Source of the DNA: Nymphalis io
Taxonomy: Eukaryota; Arthropoda; Insecta; Lepidoptera; Nymphalidae
Length of the DNA: 64,000 nt
Direction of reading: 5' to 3'
Assembly: GCF_905147045.1 (NCBI RefSeq)
Contig: NC_065903.1
Span: 3,224,001-3,288,000 of the forward strand
In this document: positions 14,301 through 27,659 of the stretch, piece after piece
Layout: every line of letters begins with the position of its first letter
Numbering within the stretch: position 1 is the stretch's first letter
Translations under genes and position numbers: made by a program
The notes under the pieces: model-generated
Database searches by the model: none
What the model was told of the DNA's origin: nothing
What the model saw: the letters and a program-made list of their open reading frames with translations, nothing else

Positions 14301-17300
14301 CTTTCAAGTACTTTATTGTGTAAATACTTCTTCCTAAGATATAAGTTAAGTAATAGTTTTTCTTCACTGCCTATCATCCGAGGCAGTGAAGGAAAACACG
14401 GTGAAGTGACCGACATATGTTGTATGAAAATCTGCCAAATGTGTATCGAACAACCCGCATTGGAACAGCGTGATGGGTTCCTGGCAAAAGCTCTAAACCT
14501 TCTTCTCGATAAGAATTGGAGTTCTTAGCCTAACAGCGAAACATTTGTGGACTGTTACTTTACTTTTTAGTAATTTGATTTTAGAGCTATAATTATTTAT
14601 CTATCATATTTCCTATCGTCATAGTACAAATGTAAGTCAGAATTATGCTTGACTTATATATTAGGTCTCTATTTATCTTATTATATATTGTAAGACCTGA
14701 ATTATTTTGTAAAAAGATCAATCAAAGCGAACATTATGTGGTGGTAGGCTCTGCGCAGACCCGTCTGGGTGAGTACCACCCACTCAAAAGATATCCTGCC
14801 GCTAAGCAACAATACTTGTAATCCAGTGTAACTACAGGCACAAGTGACGTAACATCTCAGTTCCCAAAGTTGTTGGCGCATTGGAGATGTAAGAAATGGT
14901 TATTATTTCTTACATCGCCAATGTCTATGGGCCGTGGTGAACACTTACCATCAGATATCCCATTTGCTCATCCGCCTACCTATAACATAAAACAAAATGT
15001 AGTGTAGTGTAGTAGCTGTTATCCGCCCGCTTTATGAATGAATAATAAAAGTACCCTTTGTTCTAACCTACGTCATAATCCAATTTATTATATGCCATTA
15101 TTTTTTCAGAATTCGTTCAAGTTAATTGAATATTTTAACTGGATTGTAACATATGTACGTACATTGTAAAATAGTTTGGGTTCATGTAGACAATTCAAAT
15201 GTATCTTATCCTGAAATATTTTTTGTCTGTATTCATTTAAATCTTAATTCATCTTCTTGTTCTTTTCGGATTGAATACATTTATACATTAAAAACAAAAG
15301 AAAGTGTCGATTTAGACTTCATTGTGTAATGTGTCCGTGGTGTTGAAACAATTACCGAAGTGGCTTGTTACCGAGAATAAAATCTTATTATACTTTTATG
15401 TATCTATCGCGTAAAGTAAATACAAGACCTATTGTCGATTAGATTACGACACACAATTAATTACATTGTAGGTACATCTCTGTAATTGATAGGATTAAGT
15501 TAATTTGTTTAGAGTTAAAATAAATACGGTGCTATTTGTTTGCCGGCTGATTGGATAATAGATAGAATAACCTCTTAACCCATTGCTCTCGTAAGAGCCG
15601 CCATTTTTTTGCGCTATGCACCAATAATACCGGCACCTAACAAGACCTCAACCATCGTTCTTGCAGGATAACAACGTACATGCAAAATCATTCCCAAAAA
15701 GGGTTGGAGAGAATCAGGAGGAAGCCGGCTGGAAAATCTTCCCAAATTCAATTAACGTTGTCATTATCAAATTCTCATTTAAAGCCTCAGAGGAAATGTT
15801 CGTCTACTCTACACGCGATGTTAAGAAAACAGCAATTACATATCGAATCTATCATCAATTGAATTCACTTAAATATATACGAGCACCACGCACGCACAAA
15901 CATACTTACATGCTTCTAAAAACACTGAACCTATATTTGATTATACTAAAATTAGAAGATTTATCAGATTTTGAACTGCCAAAATCGCAGAATACAATAA
16001 CTTCCAAATGAAAAGTTAATTAAGATTTGCTTGATATAAATTAGCGTAACTGGTACTACTACTGGTGGTAGGACTTTGTGCAAGCTCGTCTGGGTAGGTA
16101 CCACCCACTTTTCAGATGTTCTACCGCAAAACAGCAGTAGCTTGTATTGTTGTGTTCCGGTTTGAAGGGTGAGTAAGCCAGTGTAATTACATGAACAAGG
16201 GACATGATATCTTATTCCCAAGATTGGTGGTGCTTTGGCGATGTAAGCGATGGTTAATATTTCTTACAATGCCAATGTCTATGGGCGTTGGTGACCACTT
16301 ACCATCAGGTGGCCCATATACACGTCCACCTACCTATTCTATATAAAAACAGAACCCTGAGTAATGTAATTGTAAACTTTATTCAAGTGAAGCTGAATCA
16401 GATCACTAGTGAAATTCATACGACTTATAGCCCTAAAATGAAACTTAGAAACGATGACGCATTCTACACTTAGCAAGTCATCATTCACTGTTCGTTTGTC
16501 TTGGCTACAGTTTTGGTCACTTGCCAAAACATTGGTCAAAGTGTTATTATTGATGGTTATTGACATTACGAGTTTGACAACCGTGCCTGAGTACACAGTC
16601 GATGCCGTAAGCCATGACGTGATCGACTTTGGTATATCTTCTCAATAACAAATGAGTTTTGTAGTGACTTTTGTGTATTAATGCAATTATAATTGTTGCT
16701 ATACAATAATAATGCCGACAACAGGATATTCGTGTGGTTTTCGGCGAGTTGTTTACGACACGTTCTATAATTATCCGTTTTGTCACATCCGATTAAGGTT
16801 TTTTTTTTAATGAGTAATGCTTATCTAATGCTGCTATTAATGCAAGCCACTTATAAATCGTAAGGAAAATCGATCAACCAGTAAAAAAGCAAGGGTGAGC
16901 GACGAAATCTTATTTTCAGGCACACTAAGCTAAATAAAATTATTTGCCTTCAAACGAGGCGTTAAGAGGCATATTGCGGGTCGGCAAGGCGGGGGCGGCT
17001 AGTACAAAACATTCTTTCCAACTGTAATGGCCGTCGTCGCGTTTGGACTCTACTACCACTTACCATCAGGTGGAGTGGAATCATTTGCCCTCCCGGCAAA
17101 TACAAAAAAAAAATGTCATTGGGACAATCAAGCTATGTTTAATTTGAATTGAATTTCAACTCATTGTACTTCAAAAATATTCCATAATATACATGATACA
17201 CCAACATATTTTTTTAATCTGTTTAATAATCTATTTAATTTCAAGACAAAATCTCGCACGCTATTTTAATGAATGTAAAGAATAAGTGCATGGCAACAGA

Positions 17301-20300
17301 AATTGCCAATTCAATAATCATACATTTCCTTTATTTTTTTCCCAAACAAAACTTTGACTTTATCAAATATTAAATATAGTTTCCACTTTTCTGTATGTAA
17401 ATACGACAACGTTTTAAACTCACTGCGTAATAGTACCTCAAAATTTAAGCAAATATTTTCTTATATTTGTTATCTTATTATGATTTCAAACACGCTCGTT
17501 TTTACGAATTTTACGTTTTACTCACTAAATATGAATAAAAAACGTAAAGCGTACGAATATAAAAGGTTCTTCGGATTTATGAAACCAAGGGAGACCGTGC
17601 TAATAAAGAATGGAACCGTTTTTTGAGAGAATTTTCGAATATATTAACCCTTTACCTTTTACCATTTATCTCGTATAAACAAGTATATAATATGAAAATT
17701 TTCGTTGAAATCATACATGACAATTTAGATAATACTATCAAGTAATGGAGATATTGTACTCATGCTGGTTCACGTGAAATAAATAATAATATCCTACCAA
17801 GTAAAATTCGAGCCGAAATATTTAGGCAACACAAAGGTTTCGACAACAAAATTAGGCTATTTGACACGATCGACGAAAGGCAAGACGCAGATCTATCCGC
17901 TTTACGTGCGATCTAAGGTGTGAAAACTGTCAACTAGTTGCCAATGAGTTGAGATTCAAACCTAATCTTCGGATCTTTAGACGTTTAAACTATTCCTAAT
18001 ACAAAAGAGATAGTATCGGGAAGACTAAGGTTGTTGAAGTAATGGAGCGACCGCATCAATGTTATGAACAGTCATAGCTTAACCAATCGCGGCCATACTT
18101 TTAAACTTTGCTTAACGGACATTTAATTAAAAACTGTTTTCGCTCTTTCTGTCACTATTGATTTTCCATTCGAAAGAAGAAGACACAGTATTGTTTAACT
18201 AATTAACCGCTAAACAATATTTATATAAGAATGGCCGTTTATTGTTATGTATAAACATGATAATAGTTAAATAGAGAGAAAAAATAAAACACATCGTCGT
18301 GAAGGCACCGAAGCCATATTTTAAGCACTCAAAGTTACGTTATTTTAACACACAATATGGGGTATAAATTACCCTATTGCTAACGAAACGTTCTCAAACT
18401 TTAAACATTACCGCCCGAAGCTATAACTAATTAACGGAATAACTACCTTCGTTTCAGAATTACTCAGATTTACTAATATTTGCCCTCTTCGGTAAAGTTT
18501 ATTTAAGGTAAAATTGTTTGCCTTTCAACTGAAACCTTACTGACTCAAAGTCGGACCTCATTTGTTATTTGTTCATTAAGATAAATTGAATGCGATTCTT
18601 AATTTGCGATAGTTCTTTGTACCGAGTAATAGCAACGTATAGTAATGTTTAAGCAATGTAGGAATTAGTCATATCTTTATATAGTCATTTTGAATAGAGA
18701 TTTTGCAACGTTTGCAGCAAATCAACCAATTTAAATAAAATTTGTCAGTTAATTAAATATTAAAAGAACAAGTCAGTCGAAAGGGTAATGTGATCCATTT
18801 ACTAACTTTTCGAAAGTGAGCATTGCCATCAATAGATATATAATAGCTGTATATATATTCATATTGTTTTTTATATTAATATAAAATATGTACAAATGAT
18901 GTATATATATATACTTACAAATTATCGGAATGTTCAAAGTTGCATTAGAAGCAACAGGCGACCTTATCGCACCGGTCTCTTCCAGACAAATTATAGGTGC
19001 CGGACCAGTTCTAAAATATGCGGAAAGGGACACATTAAATAAAGTAAATAAATAGTTTATTTTAAATACAAATAGCAATAAAATAACAATATAAAAAATA
19101 TAAAACAATTAAGTATGCGAGTTAAATGTAATGCTATAAAATTGTACGTGAGAAGGGTTATAAGAAAAATCTTGGAGATTAAATTTCATATCACAAATTA
19201 TCTTCTATATCTTTATATATATTAATTTTATTTATATAGTGTGGTGTACAGTACAGGTTTATGGACAGGCTTACAATAAAAGTAAAAGTAAAAAAAAGTA
19301 AAGCACCAGCCCAAATTAAAGTAAATAACCCACTGCAGAGTGAAGGTATTCTTTCACTTTAAGAAGAATGATTGGAAATTGTGGTAGAATTTCATCCGAC
19401 AAATGCAGGCTTTCCTATTATGTTTTCCCCCACTGTGAAACACGAGGTGACTGAGATTTACTGGGCTCTGATGTAAATTGTCTGTAATTAAAAATAGTCT
19501 AAAGCTTAAAAGTTATTATAGAGAATATTATTAACGGTTATGTTGAATTACGTTTTAAAAAAATTCTTACTTTTTGTCAAAACGAATTGCTCTTTAACAA
19601 TTAATATACCTAAATGTCGTTTGTTTGTTACCGTCACGGTTCTCATGAAATAATCTACCGAAAAAAAACAATTGCACCGGTCCTAATTATTCCGCTTTTA
19701 ATACGGAAAATGGCATCTCCGGAACATTTCTCGTCTGGACTCATTTTAATTAAAAGCGAAAACAAAGTAGCGGAACGCGCCGGAAACGTTATACAAAAGA
19801 ATAATTTTCCTCAAAACGATGGTGTAAATATTAAAGCGATTTATGATAAAATAAAAAAAAGGCTAAAATTTGTCAAAGAATTATAAGACACTTTATAATG
19901 CTACAACTTTAGAGTTTTTTTACCGCCTTAACTTTTATTATTGTTTTTGAAAAAATACTAATTTTGTTTTGAATTGTTTATTTATTTTAAGTAAAATAAG
20001 GTCTCTCGGCTTTACTTATAAACGTTGTCTAGCGGGAGATTAGTTAAACAAAGCTTGTCTTCCTTTTTTGAATGTCAAATCTATAACGAAAAAAGAGTGA
20101 AATCAGTGTTTACCTAAACAGTCGTCTAGCAACGGTTATACTAAGTTTAGTGAATACTTACAGTACTATGAAATTAATTTTTTATATAATAAAAGCATAA
20201 TTAAAACAATATAAGCATGAATTGAGCCGCGATGCTCCAAGGGTTAGATCAGGTAAATCTTAAACACTGGTTCACTAGCTCAGACCCGGGCAAACACCAC

Positions 20301-23300
20301 CGTTTTATTATGTACTCGATTTGTGTTTTTAATTCATCTCGTGCTCGGCGATGAAAGAAAGCATCGAAAACCTGCCAGAGTTGAATGAAATCTGCGACAT
20401 GTTTATCCACCAACCCGTATATTAGCAGCATGATGGACTAAGCTCTAAATCTCCGCAAAAGTAGAAAAGACCTAAGCCCCACTCTGGGACACTCGGAAAC
20501 TGTTACTTTACTTTTGACTTTACTAAGTAGGAATTATAGAGAGAAACATTTATAATAAGACTTTATAAAGAGACTTTCTCAAAATTTAGATTGTCCTTGA
20601 TGGGACTTAAAATTATGAAGTCACTGAAACTTTTATAATGTCTATCCTTGCGGAACAGATCCGTCAGTCAGAAATGTAATTCTATACAATTTGCATAATA
20701 ATGATAGACCAGTGACTGATGTTAGTCGGCGGTGATGGATAAATTGTATGAAATAATATTTTTCGACATAAGGACCTGCGGCGTGATTGATCAGCCTAAC
20801 ATAATAATTATGTCGACTTTTTTTAGTAATATAGACAGCTAGACTGACAAATAGGCTTTATGGTAAGTGATCATCACCTCACATAGAACTGGCATTTTAA
20901 CTGTTACATCCTTTGTGCCTGTTACACTGGCTCACTCAAGCTGAAAACCAGAACACGACATTACTGAATATGTAGAGTGTAATATAAACTAACAATCGAC
21001 GTCCGAATATTGACAGGATTTTCGCGTTATTTAGCTTACAATATCTTGAAATGTCTTCGCAACATGCGATCCCGTCTCATACTGTCCGACGCCCTAAATT
21101 ACACCTACCTACATTTTTAACGCCTTCACACGAAACGACCATGTTTGCTCGCAAACCAATTTAGGTCTAATTCCTTTTTGCTAGGGGCTTAAATTGTTTG
21201 CGTATAACAAGCACGACAATGAGGGCTCGTGACTGTAATTAACATAATGGGTGGCGAGTAAATGTTTTTCCACCTTTATCTTTTCTTATTCTGTGGCGTT
21301 TACAAAGTAGGCGCTCCAAAGTGAGTGCAGTGGCCAGTTACGTAATAATAAATGGTAATTACTTCCACATTTCTACACCCGCTTCCTTCGCTTGACGTGG
21401 CCTGAGTGAAAAACGCTTTAGAAACAGCCGGTACGGATTCTTATGTTTGAAATTTTCAATATGTTGAACCTGATTGATAATACGATGTTGTATTATGCCA
21501 AGTCACGTACGAACTATTCGTAAAAAATGTGTGATAAATTTTGATAAACATTTCACATCATTTTGTTAGCTAGATTAGATAAATCAAAGTCGACTAAACC
21601 CTTTTTTTGATTGATTTAGGTTAGGTTGCAAAACGTAAATGCTTTTACATATTTATGTATAAATAACACCATTAATTACTTTTCGATAAGCTCAATATAA
21701 GACAACCACATAATTTATAAGTCCCGATTTATATATGTGTTAAGAGCCACTACTAGTGGAACGGTAATTCTAAAAGCATTAATTACATTATCATGAGTAT
21801 AAAACTGGAAACGAATTATTTAACATATGTTTTCTAAGCATTGCTTCTCTCGAGCACCGTTTCAAGCAAAGGTTATATTATAATCCCAGTTTTCTCATTT
21901 ACAATAGCAAACTAAGCGCATATTCAGAGCACGTCGACGAAGATGAAACTACAAGCTTGCAGCTTAAGAGATTCAGGTGTTAAAAATAACCCACACGTGT
22001 TTAGACAGACAATGTTCTTGCGTGATATTGCGGGTTAAGCGTTGATAAATTCAAGCGACAAACAAGATCTATTTCGTGTACGATGGGATATATAAGGTTT
22101 TACGAGAGCGAGTTAGGAATTATGTTCCGCTCAATCAAATGTGGTTCGATCACGTTGGTTAGATTGTCGGCCTGTTTTCACTGTGCGTTTTTGATATCGT
22201 TTTTTATTACTTTTCATTTTTATATAAAAACAATGATTCGGTCTATAATATTAAGAGTTTTTCACTGAGTATATATAACCTTTTATTTTACGGGAGCAGT
22301 GGGGGCGTATGTTGAGTTCGCCGGTGTCCAAGGCGCCGAGTGCGCCCCGAACATCGGAATACCCACTAAAAAACCAGCGGTACCCTTTCCGTATTAACGA
22401 GGAGCGCCACGGGATCGCTTTCGCACGCTACCGTGACACTCTGACGGAGTATATATAACGTGTACAACTGATTCATTACTCCAATCAATTCTATATAGTA
22501 AAACAAATCAGTATGAAAAAGAGTACGAGTTGCATTCGATCCTATAATTACTAAAAATGATATTCTTACGATTTAATATCAAAGTATAAATAATACCTTA
22601 CTCTGTAAGACTTTCGAAAGTCAAAAAAATTTTAAATTGGGATTTCCCGTTGCGTATTTTCGTAGTACCTTCAAGTTTAAGTATTTACAGATGAACGAGT
22701 CGAATTGACGACATGTACTCCACAAATTGGTCCAATAACTCGAATGCACTTATTCCGTAGATTTACAATGTTTCTAGAGTATCAAAAACAATCCTGAATT
22801 ATCTTCCAATCTAAAAAATTATTATTATAATTAAATTATAAAAAAAAGGCAAAGAAATACTAAACCTCTTGAACCTAAGAAATTATATGATCAGCCCCGG
22901 TTTTATGCTTAGACCTACAAGGCATCGGCCTAAGAGCCCCGTCAGCCAAGAGGCCCCACCCGGCCGAAAATAATATAATATAACTCTAACCGCTTCGGAA
23001 TGGGAGTCTTAAATGTCAAAGAGCCAAGAACCTTGGATTTCTAAGTACGGGCCTGTATGTCATAAAATATACTGAAATACTATAATTATTTATTATATAT
23101 CAGGTGCTAATACTACTTACATAAATGGCTGTGGTTTAATCGATTCATTTTGTTTACAGTGAGGAGAGTTGCACCGCAGTTCTCTATCCCCCCTCCCCCG
23201 CGCACCGAAGTAATGCTCGGAGGGAATCTCACGCTGAAATGTGTAGCCTTCGGATCGCCCATGCCCACCGTCAAGTGGAGAAAAGGTAAAGAAATTTAGT

Positions 23301-26300
23301 TAATTTGAAGCATACGAGTATCTACATATATATGTATAATACAAATATATCTATACTAATAAAAGAGAAGCCTTTTTTTGTAATGCTCAACTGAAAAAAA
23401 ATTACTTAACCAATATACATAAAACTTATACCAGAAAATGTAGTGCGTTTTAGAGGTTTTAGTATAATTTGTTATTATTTTATAAGTAGCTGTGCTTCGC
23501 TGTTTCACCCGCTTTAAAAGATTACTGATGTCACAAACTCGAATTTCATGTTCTTGTATTTATTTATTTAATTTGTCTAGTATATAATACAAGTTATGTA
23601 CATATCTATGTTTATTTGATATTTATAGGAATTATTGTCCGTGATTATAATGTTTGTGCTGACTAATGATATTTATAATATGAAAATACAAGAACTATAA
23701 TACGATCAAATTTAAAACGCGGTATTCAAACTCAGCCGTGCTATTTTGTGAGATACGTGAATTTAAGATATAATAAATTACTTCCTTACTTATAAATTCT
23801 GCCTATCGGCCGTTTAGTTAAAAACTGATTTCTCTCTTTCTGTCATATTGATTTGATATTCGAAAGAAGAAGACACAGCATTGTTTAACTAATCAGCAAT
23901 TAAAGAACGTTTATAAGTAAAGCCGTTATTTTTTAGTCAATATCGCTGTCAATATTGACTTAAATATATTATATTAAAATTATATATAATAATGTATTCT
24001 TTATATAAATAAGATGTAAGGTTTTTAATTTAAGACTTTTAATATATTTGTATCTACGTTTTGAAAAGGTCTGACGAAATGGCTCACCTCGGAAGACAAT
24101 CCGCCGCTAGGACTGAACACGCTCAAACTAGAAGATATCAGAGAATCAGCCAATTACACTTGCGAAGCGGCCAGCGTGCTCGGCGTGATAGAAACAACGG
24201 CTGAAGTCAAAGTACAATGTAAGTGTCATGTTAATAATATATAATGTATATATATATATTTATGTATTTCTATGTTCGTAATGTATATAATAAGTAATGT
24301 ATTATTTTGTCTGCCCTTTAAAATCGGATGAATTACGATTTTTTTTGTTTTCTTTAAAATATTATTAAAAACATGTTGATAAAGATTTTTTCTCGTAAGT
24401 TTTTACATTACATATGGACGACGTCGATACTAACGTAACGTTATTTATGGAGACGCTTTTGAATTACGCCTCGTAGATAATTCTACAGCCTGTAAGTAGA
24501 CCAAAACGTTTCTTGAGTTTGGAACCGGATATGTAACGTAATAGCTTTGTTCTGTAGTGATATTACAGATTTTATATATGTTTTTTTAATACTGTAACCG
24601 CCATTGTAAATTTTTTTTCACATTTTGTTTGACTTAGTCGAGTGCAGTATTACACATGTCGTGATGGCCAGTTGACTACTCGAATACAAAAAATGAATAA
24701 TACACAACGCGATTATATAATATTACAGACTTGTAAAGGTAGATTAAATATAAGTACAGCATAATTAAACGTAATTTATATGTGAATTAGTCGTGAAAAT
24801 TAACAATAACTCATTGAAATATTTCGAGGAATTTCACGTTAAAATATTATGGGAACATTTTGACATATGTATGTTGAATTCGACATAATAAAGCGATTTA
24901 TATTTAGTATTGTAGAATTACAAATTTACAGAAAGTAAGCTCATATATACATCTGTTTATGAATTATCTAATTATTTTATTTTTATCGAAAATAGATAGG
25001 TAAACTGCTAAATAACCTGAAAGTAAGTCGTCACAAACGCCAGATATTGACGCTATAAGAAATTCCTTACATCGCCAATGTGCCACCAACCTTGGAAAGA
25101 GATTGTGTCAGGATTTTGATGTAAACTATTAATTTAATTGACAAATCATAACTTGATTTGAAAAAAAAAAACGAAAAAAAAATATTAACGAAGAACTCTT
25201 GCCAGAATATTTTAATTTGATTTGTGAAGAGTAGACAGAGCCCGGACTTGGATATAGTTCCGATAAATCAATTATTCCAAGACTGTCTGAAGAGATAATG
25301 GGCTAAGTCGACGCTGCGTAAATAGTCGGCGGTATTGAATTATTTACTAACTTCGTGCATCTTCAACTATGCATTCTTGTCTCCGCCCTTTTAATGTGCA
25401 AACTCTTAAATAACGTAACATTTGCAAGACTTTTGTTTTTATTGCTTGCTCGAATACAGCCTCTAATTTGGTTATTTAAAAATCTTTTCAGTTTGAACGA
25501 AAAATTGTAATTTTTTTTTATTATATCTCATTATATAACAAAGGCCTAATTATTATTATTTGTTGTTTTTTAATATTTTATAAAATTTTAATGACTGCCT
25601 AAAGGAATGTTGAGATTTTTATTTTGTTTAAGCCTGTTTTGATATAATTTATATAATTATAAAATATAAAAATTTAACGATATTATTCCCGCCTCGAGGG
25701 CGGTTGAGATATTCGCCCCTTTATCGAAAGTCCCCCAGCGTCTATAGAAAATGGAAACATTGTTTGGTCAATCATTATACCGTCATATAATATAAGTTTA
25801 AAATGACTGCCCTGTTGGTCTAGACCAACTGCTAGCTAGTGGCTAGTTTATAATGTCGAGGTCCTGATTCGCCGATTTGGGTCAGTAAAAATATTGTTTT
25901 TTCTATCTCTGAATTCCAAGTTAACACTCGCATTACCGTCCCATAGTATTATGAAAGTGAAGAAATAGAGCACTTGTGTTGTGCGCACATACTTGTGCAC
26001 TATATGTCATGTGCGCTTGACTAATTATCTTGAGAATAGCCACCGTCCTAATTTTGTCAATAAGGCGTTTTAGTGACCTATTATCGTCATTGTATCGTCA
26101 ATGCGCCGCGAATCATGATACGAAATGGACAATTTTACGTAATGTACGGGATGTGATATCCCTTATGTCTGTAATTAGACTGACTAGCTTTACTTTCAAA
26201 CTGAAACACCAATATAAAGTATTGATATTTAACAGTAGAATAAATTATGAGCGTGAGTATTGATTGTAACAACTAGACGGACGCTCACAATGAAAACAAT

Positions 26301-27573
26301 ATTTAACATGGAATAGGACTGAAAACTTTCTAATTGCTGCCGTTTCCCTTTTAAATGTACTGAAGATCTTTATGTTTTATATCAACCATTTATATTACTT
26401 AACCAAAAACCTTATCCTCTATCGGCTGCCATCGAGCTTGTATAAGATGAGTAACTGAATCAAATTACGCTCATAATTTCTAAGAATAAATGATGCTAAT
26501 TTATGATAATAACTTTAGGGGTAAGACTCGAGCCGACGCAAAGACGGATAGATCGTCGATTTTATTATTTAAATCGCAGATTTGCTGCTTGGTCTGATAA
26601 GAATTTTTAAGACAAAGGCATAAAAGTATGCATCCTTGTTAATCAATGCGCTTTTTTTTAACTAAATACTTTTCTATGAAACAGGTGGACGGAAGGGGAA
26701 ATGAGCTCCCTGATGGTAAACATTGCCACTGTAAGAAATATTAACCATCCCCTACATTGACAATGCGCCACCGACCTTGGCAACTAAGGTGTTATGTCTT
26801 GTGCCTGTAAACACTGGCTCATTTACTCTTCAAACAGGAAAACAATAATACTAAGTATTAGTATTATTGTTTTCCTGTTCTAGTAGCTATTTGGCGGTAG
26901 AATTTTAAAAGATTGGGTGGTACCTACCTAGTCGGGTTTGCACGAAACCCTACCACTAAGTAAAAGTTTTTATTAACTTTAATATTAACAGCGATTGTAC
27001 AACTTAGTAAAGCGTGTTAAAAATCGGATGTTGCTTTATCGAGGGGTGGACCGTCACGTACACACATCAATTTGTCGTGACTCTGCGCCCTTTATTCAAG
27101 ATCCTGTCGTCGGGGGTAGTGAAAAAAACGGACTCGGTTTTTGAGCTTTACAAAATTATCTAAATAAAAATCGGGCTATATCTGTTTATCGATGTTCGAT
27201 TCATAATATAATATAATAATAATAATAAATGATTTTTTTTAAACATTTATTTTTATATAACTTGATGCCAATAATGTTTTGTATAAAATTATAATAACCA
27301 TTTATCAATATTAACTTAGCTCGTTGAATTCAGTTTGAAAACACTCCTTTCAAAAGGATAAAAGCCCATTATTAATCATTGAGACGGTAACAGGCCGTAA
27401 AAGATGATGATGAGAAAAATTAAAAAGATAATTTTAAATAAATATAACACTAAGAAATAAATCAGTTTGTCTTAAATTGTACTTTTGAAAATTATCCAAT
27501 TATACCACATAATATTTATTTTTAAAATATAATAAATTAATATTTATTAAAGCTTTAATAAATATTAAGCTTT

Positions 27574-27659
<86 letters not shown>

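Larger units (their letters stand above)
11385..23159 (+). other. Lar intron of 11.8 kb between Ig2 and Ig3 exons
   Basis: Largest intron in the window. It holds repeats of families A, B, MITE-E and a GC-rich insertion with a target-site duplication (all listed separately), plus a splice-bounded open segment on the minus strand at 18919-19010. No nested gene could be established. Its position corresponds to the site of mini-exon meB in vertebrate LAR genes. Confidence 0.7.

Noticed and set aside
15661..16011. 116-codon ORF with a 60-codon ORF in another frame
   Set aside because: No recognisable domain. Both frames are open by chance and the stretch borders a family B repeat.
19614..19886. 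90-codon ORF in the large Lar intron
   Set aside because: No family resemblance, lysine/isoleucine-rich as expected from AT-rich DNA, and no flanking splice sites of quality.
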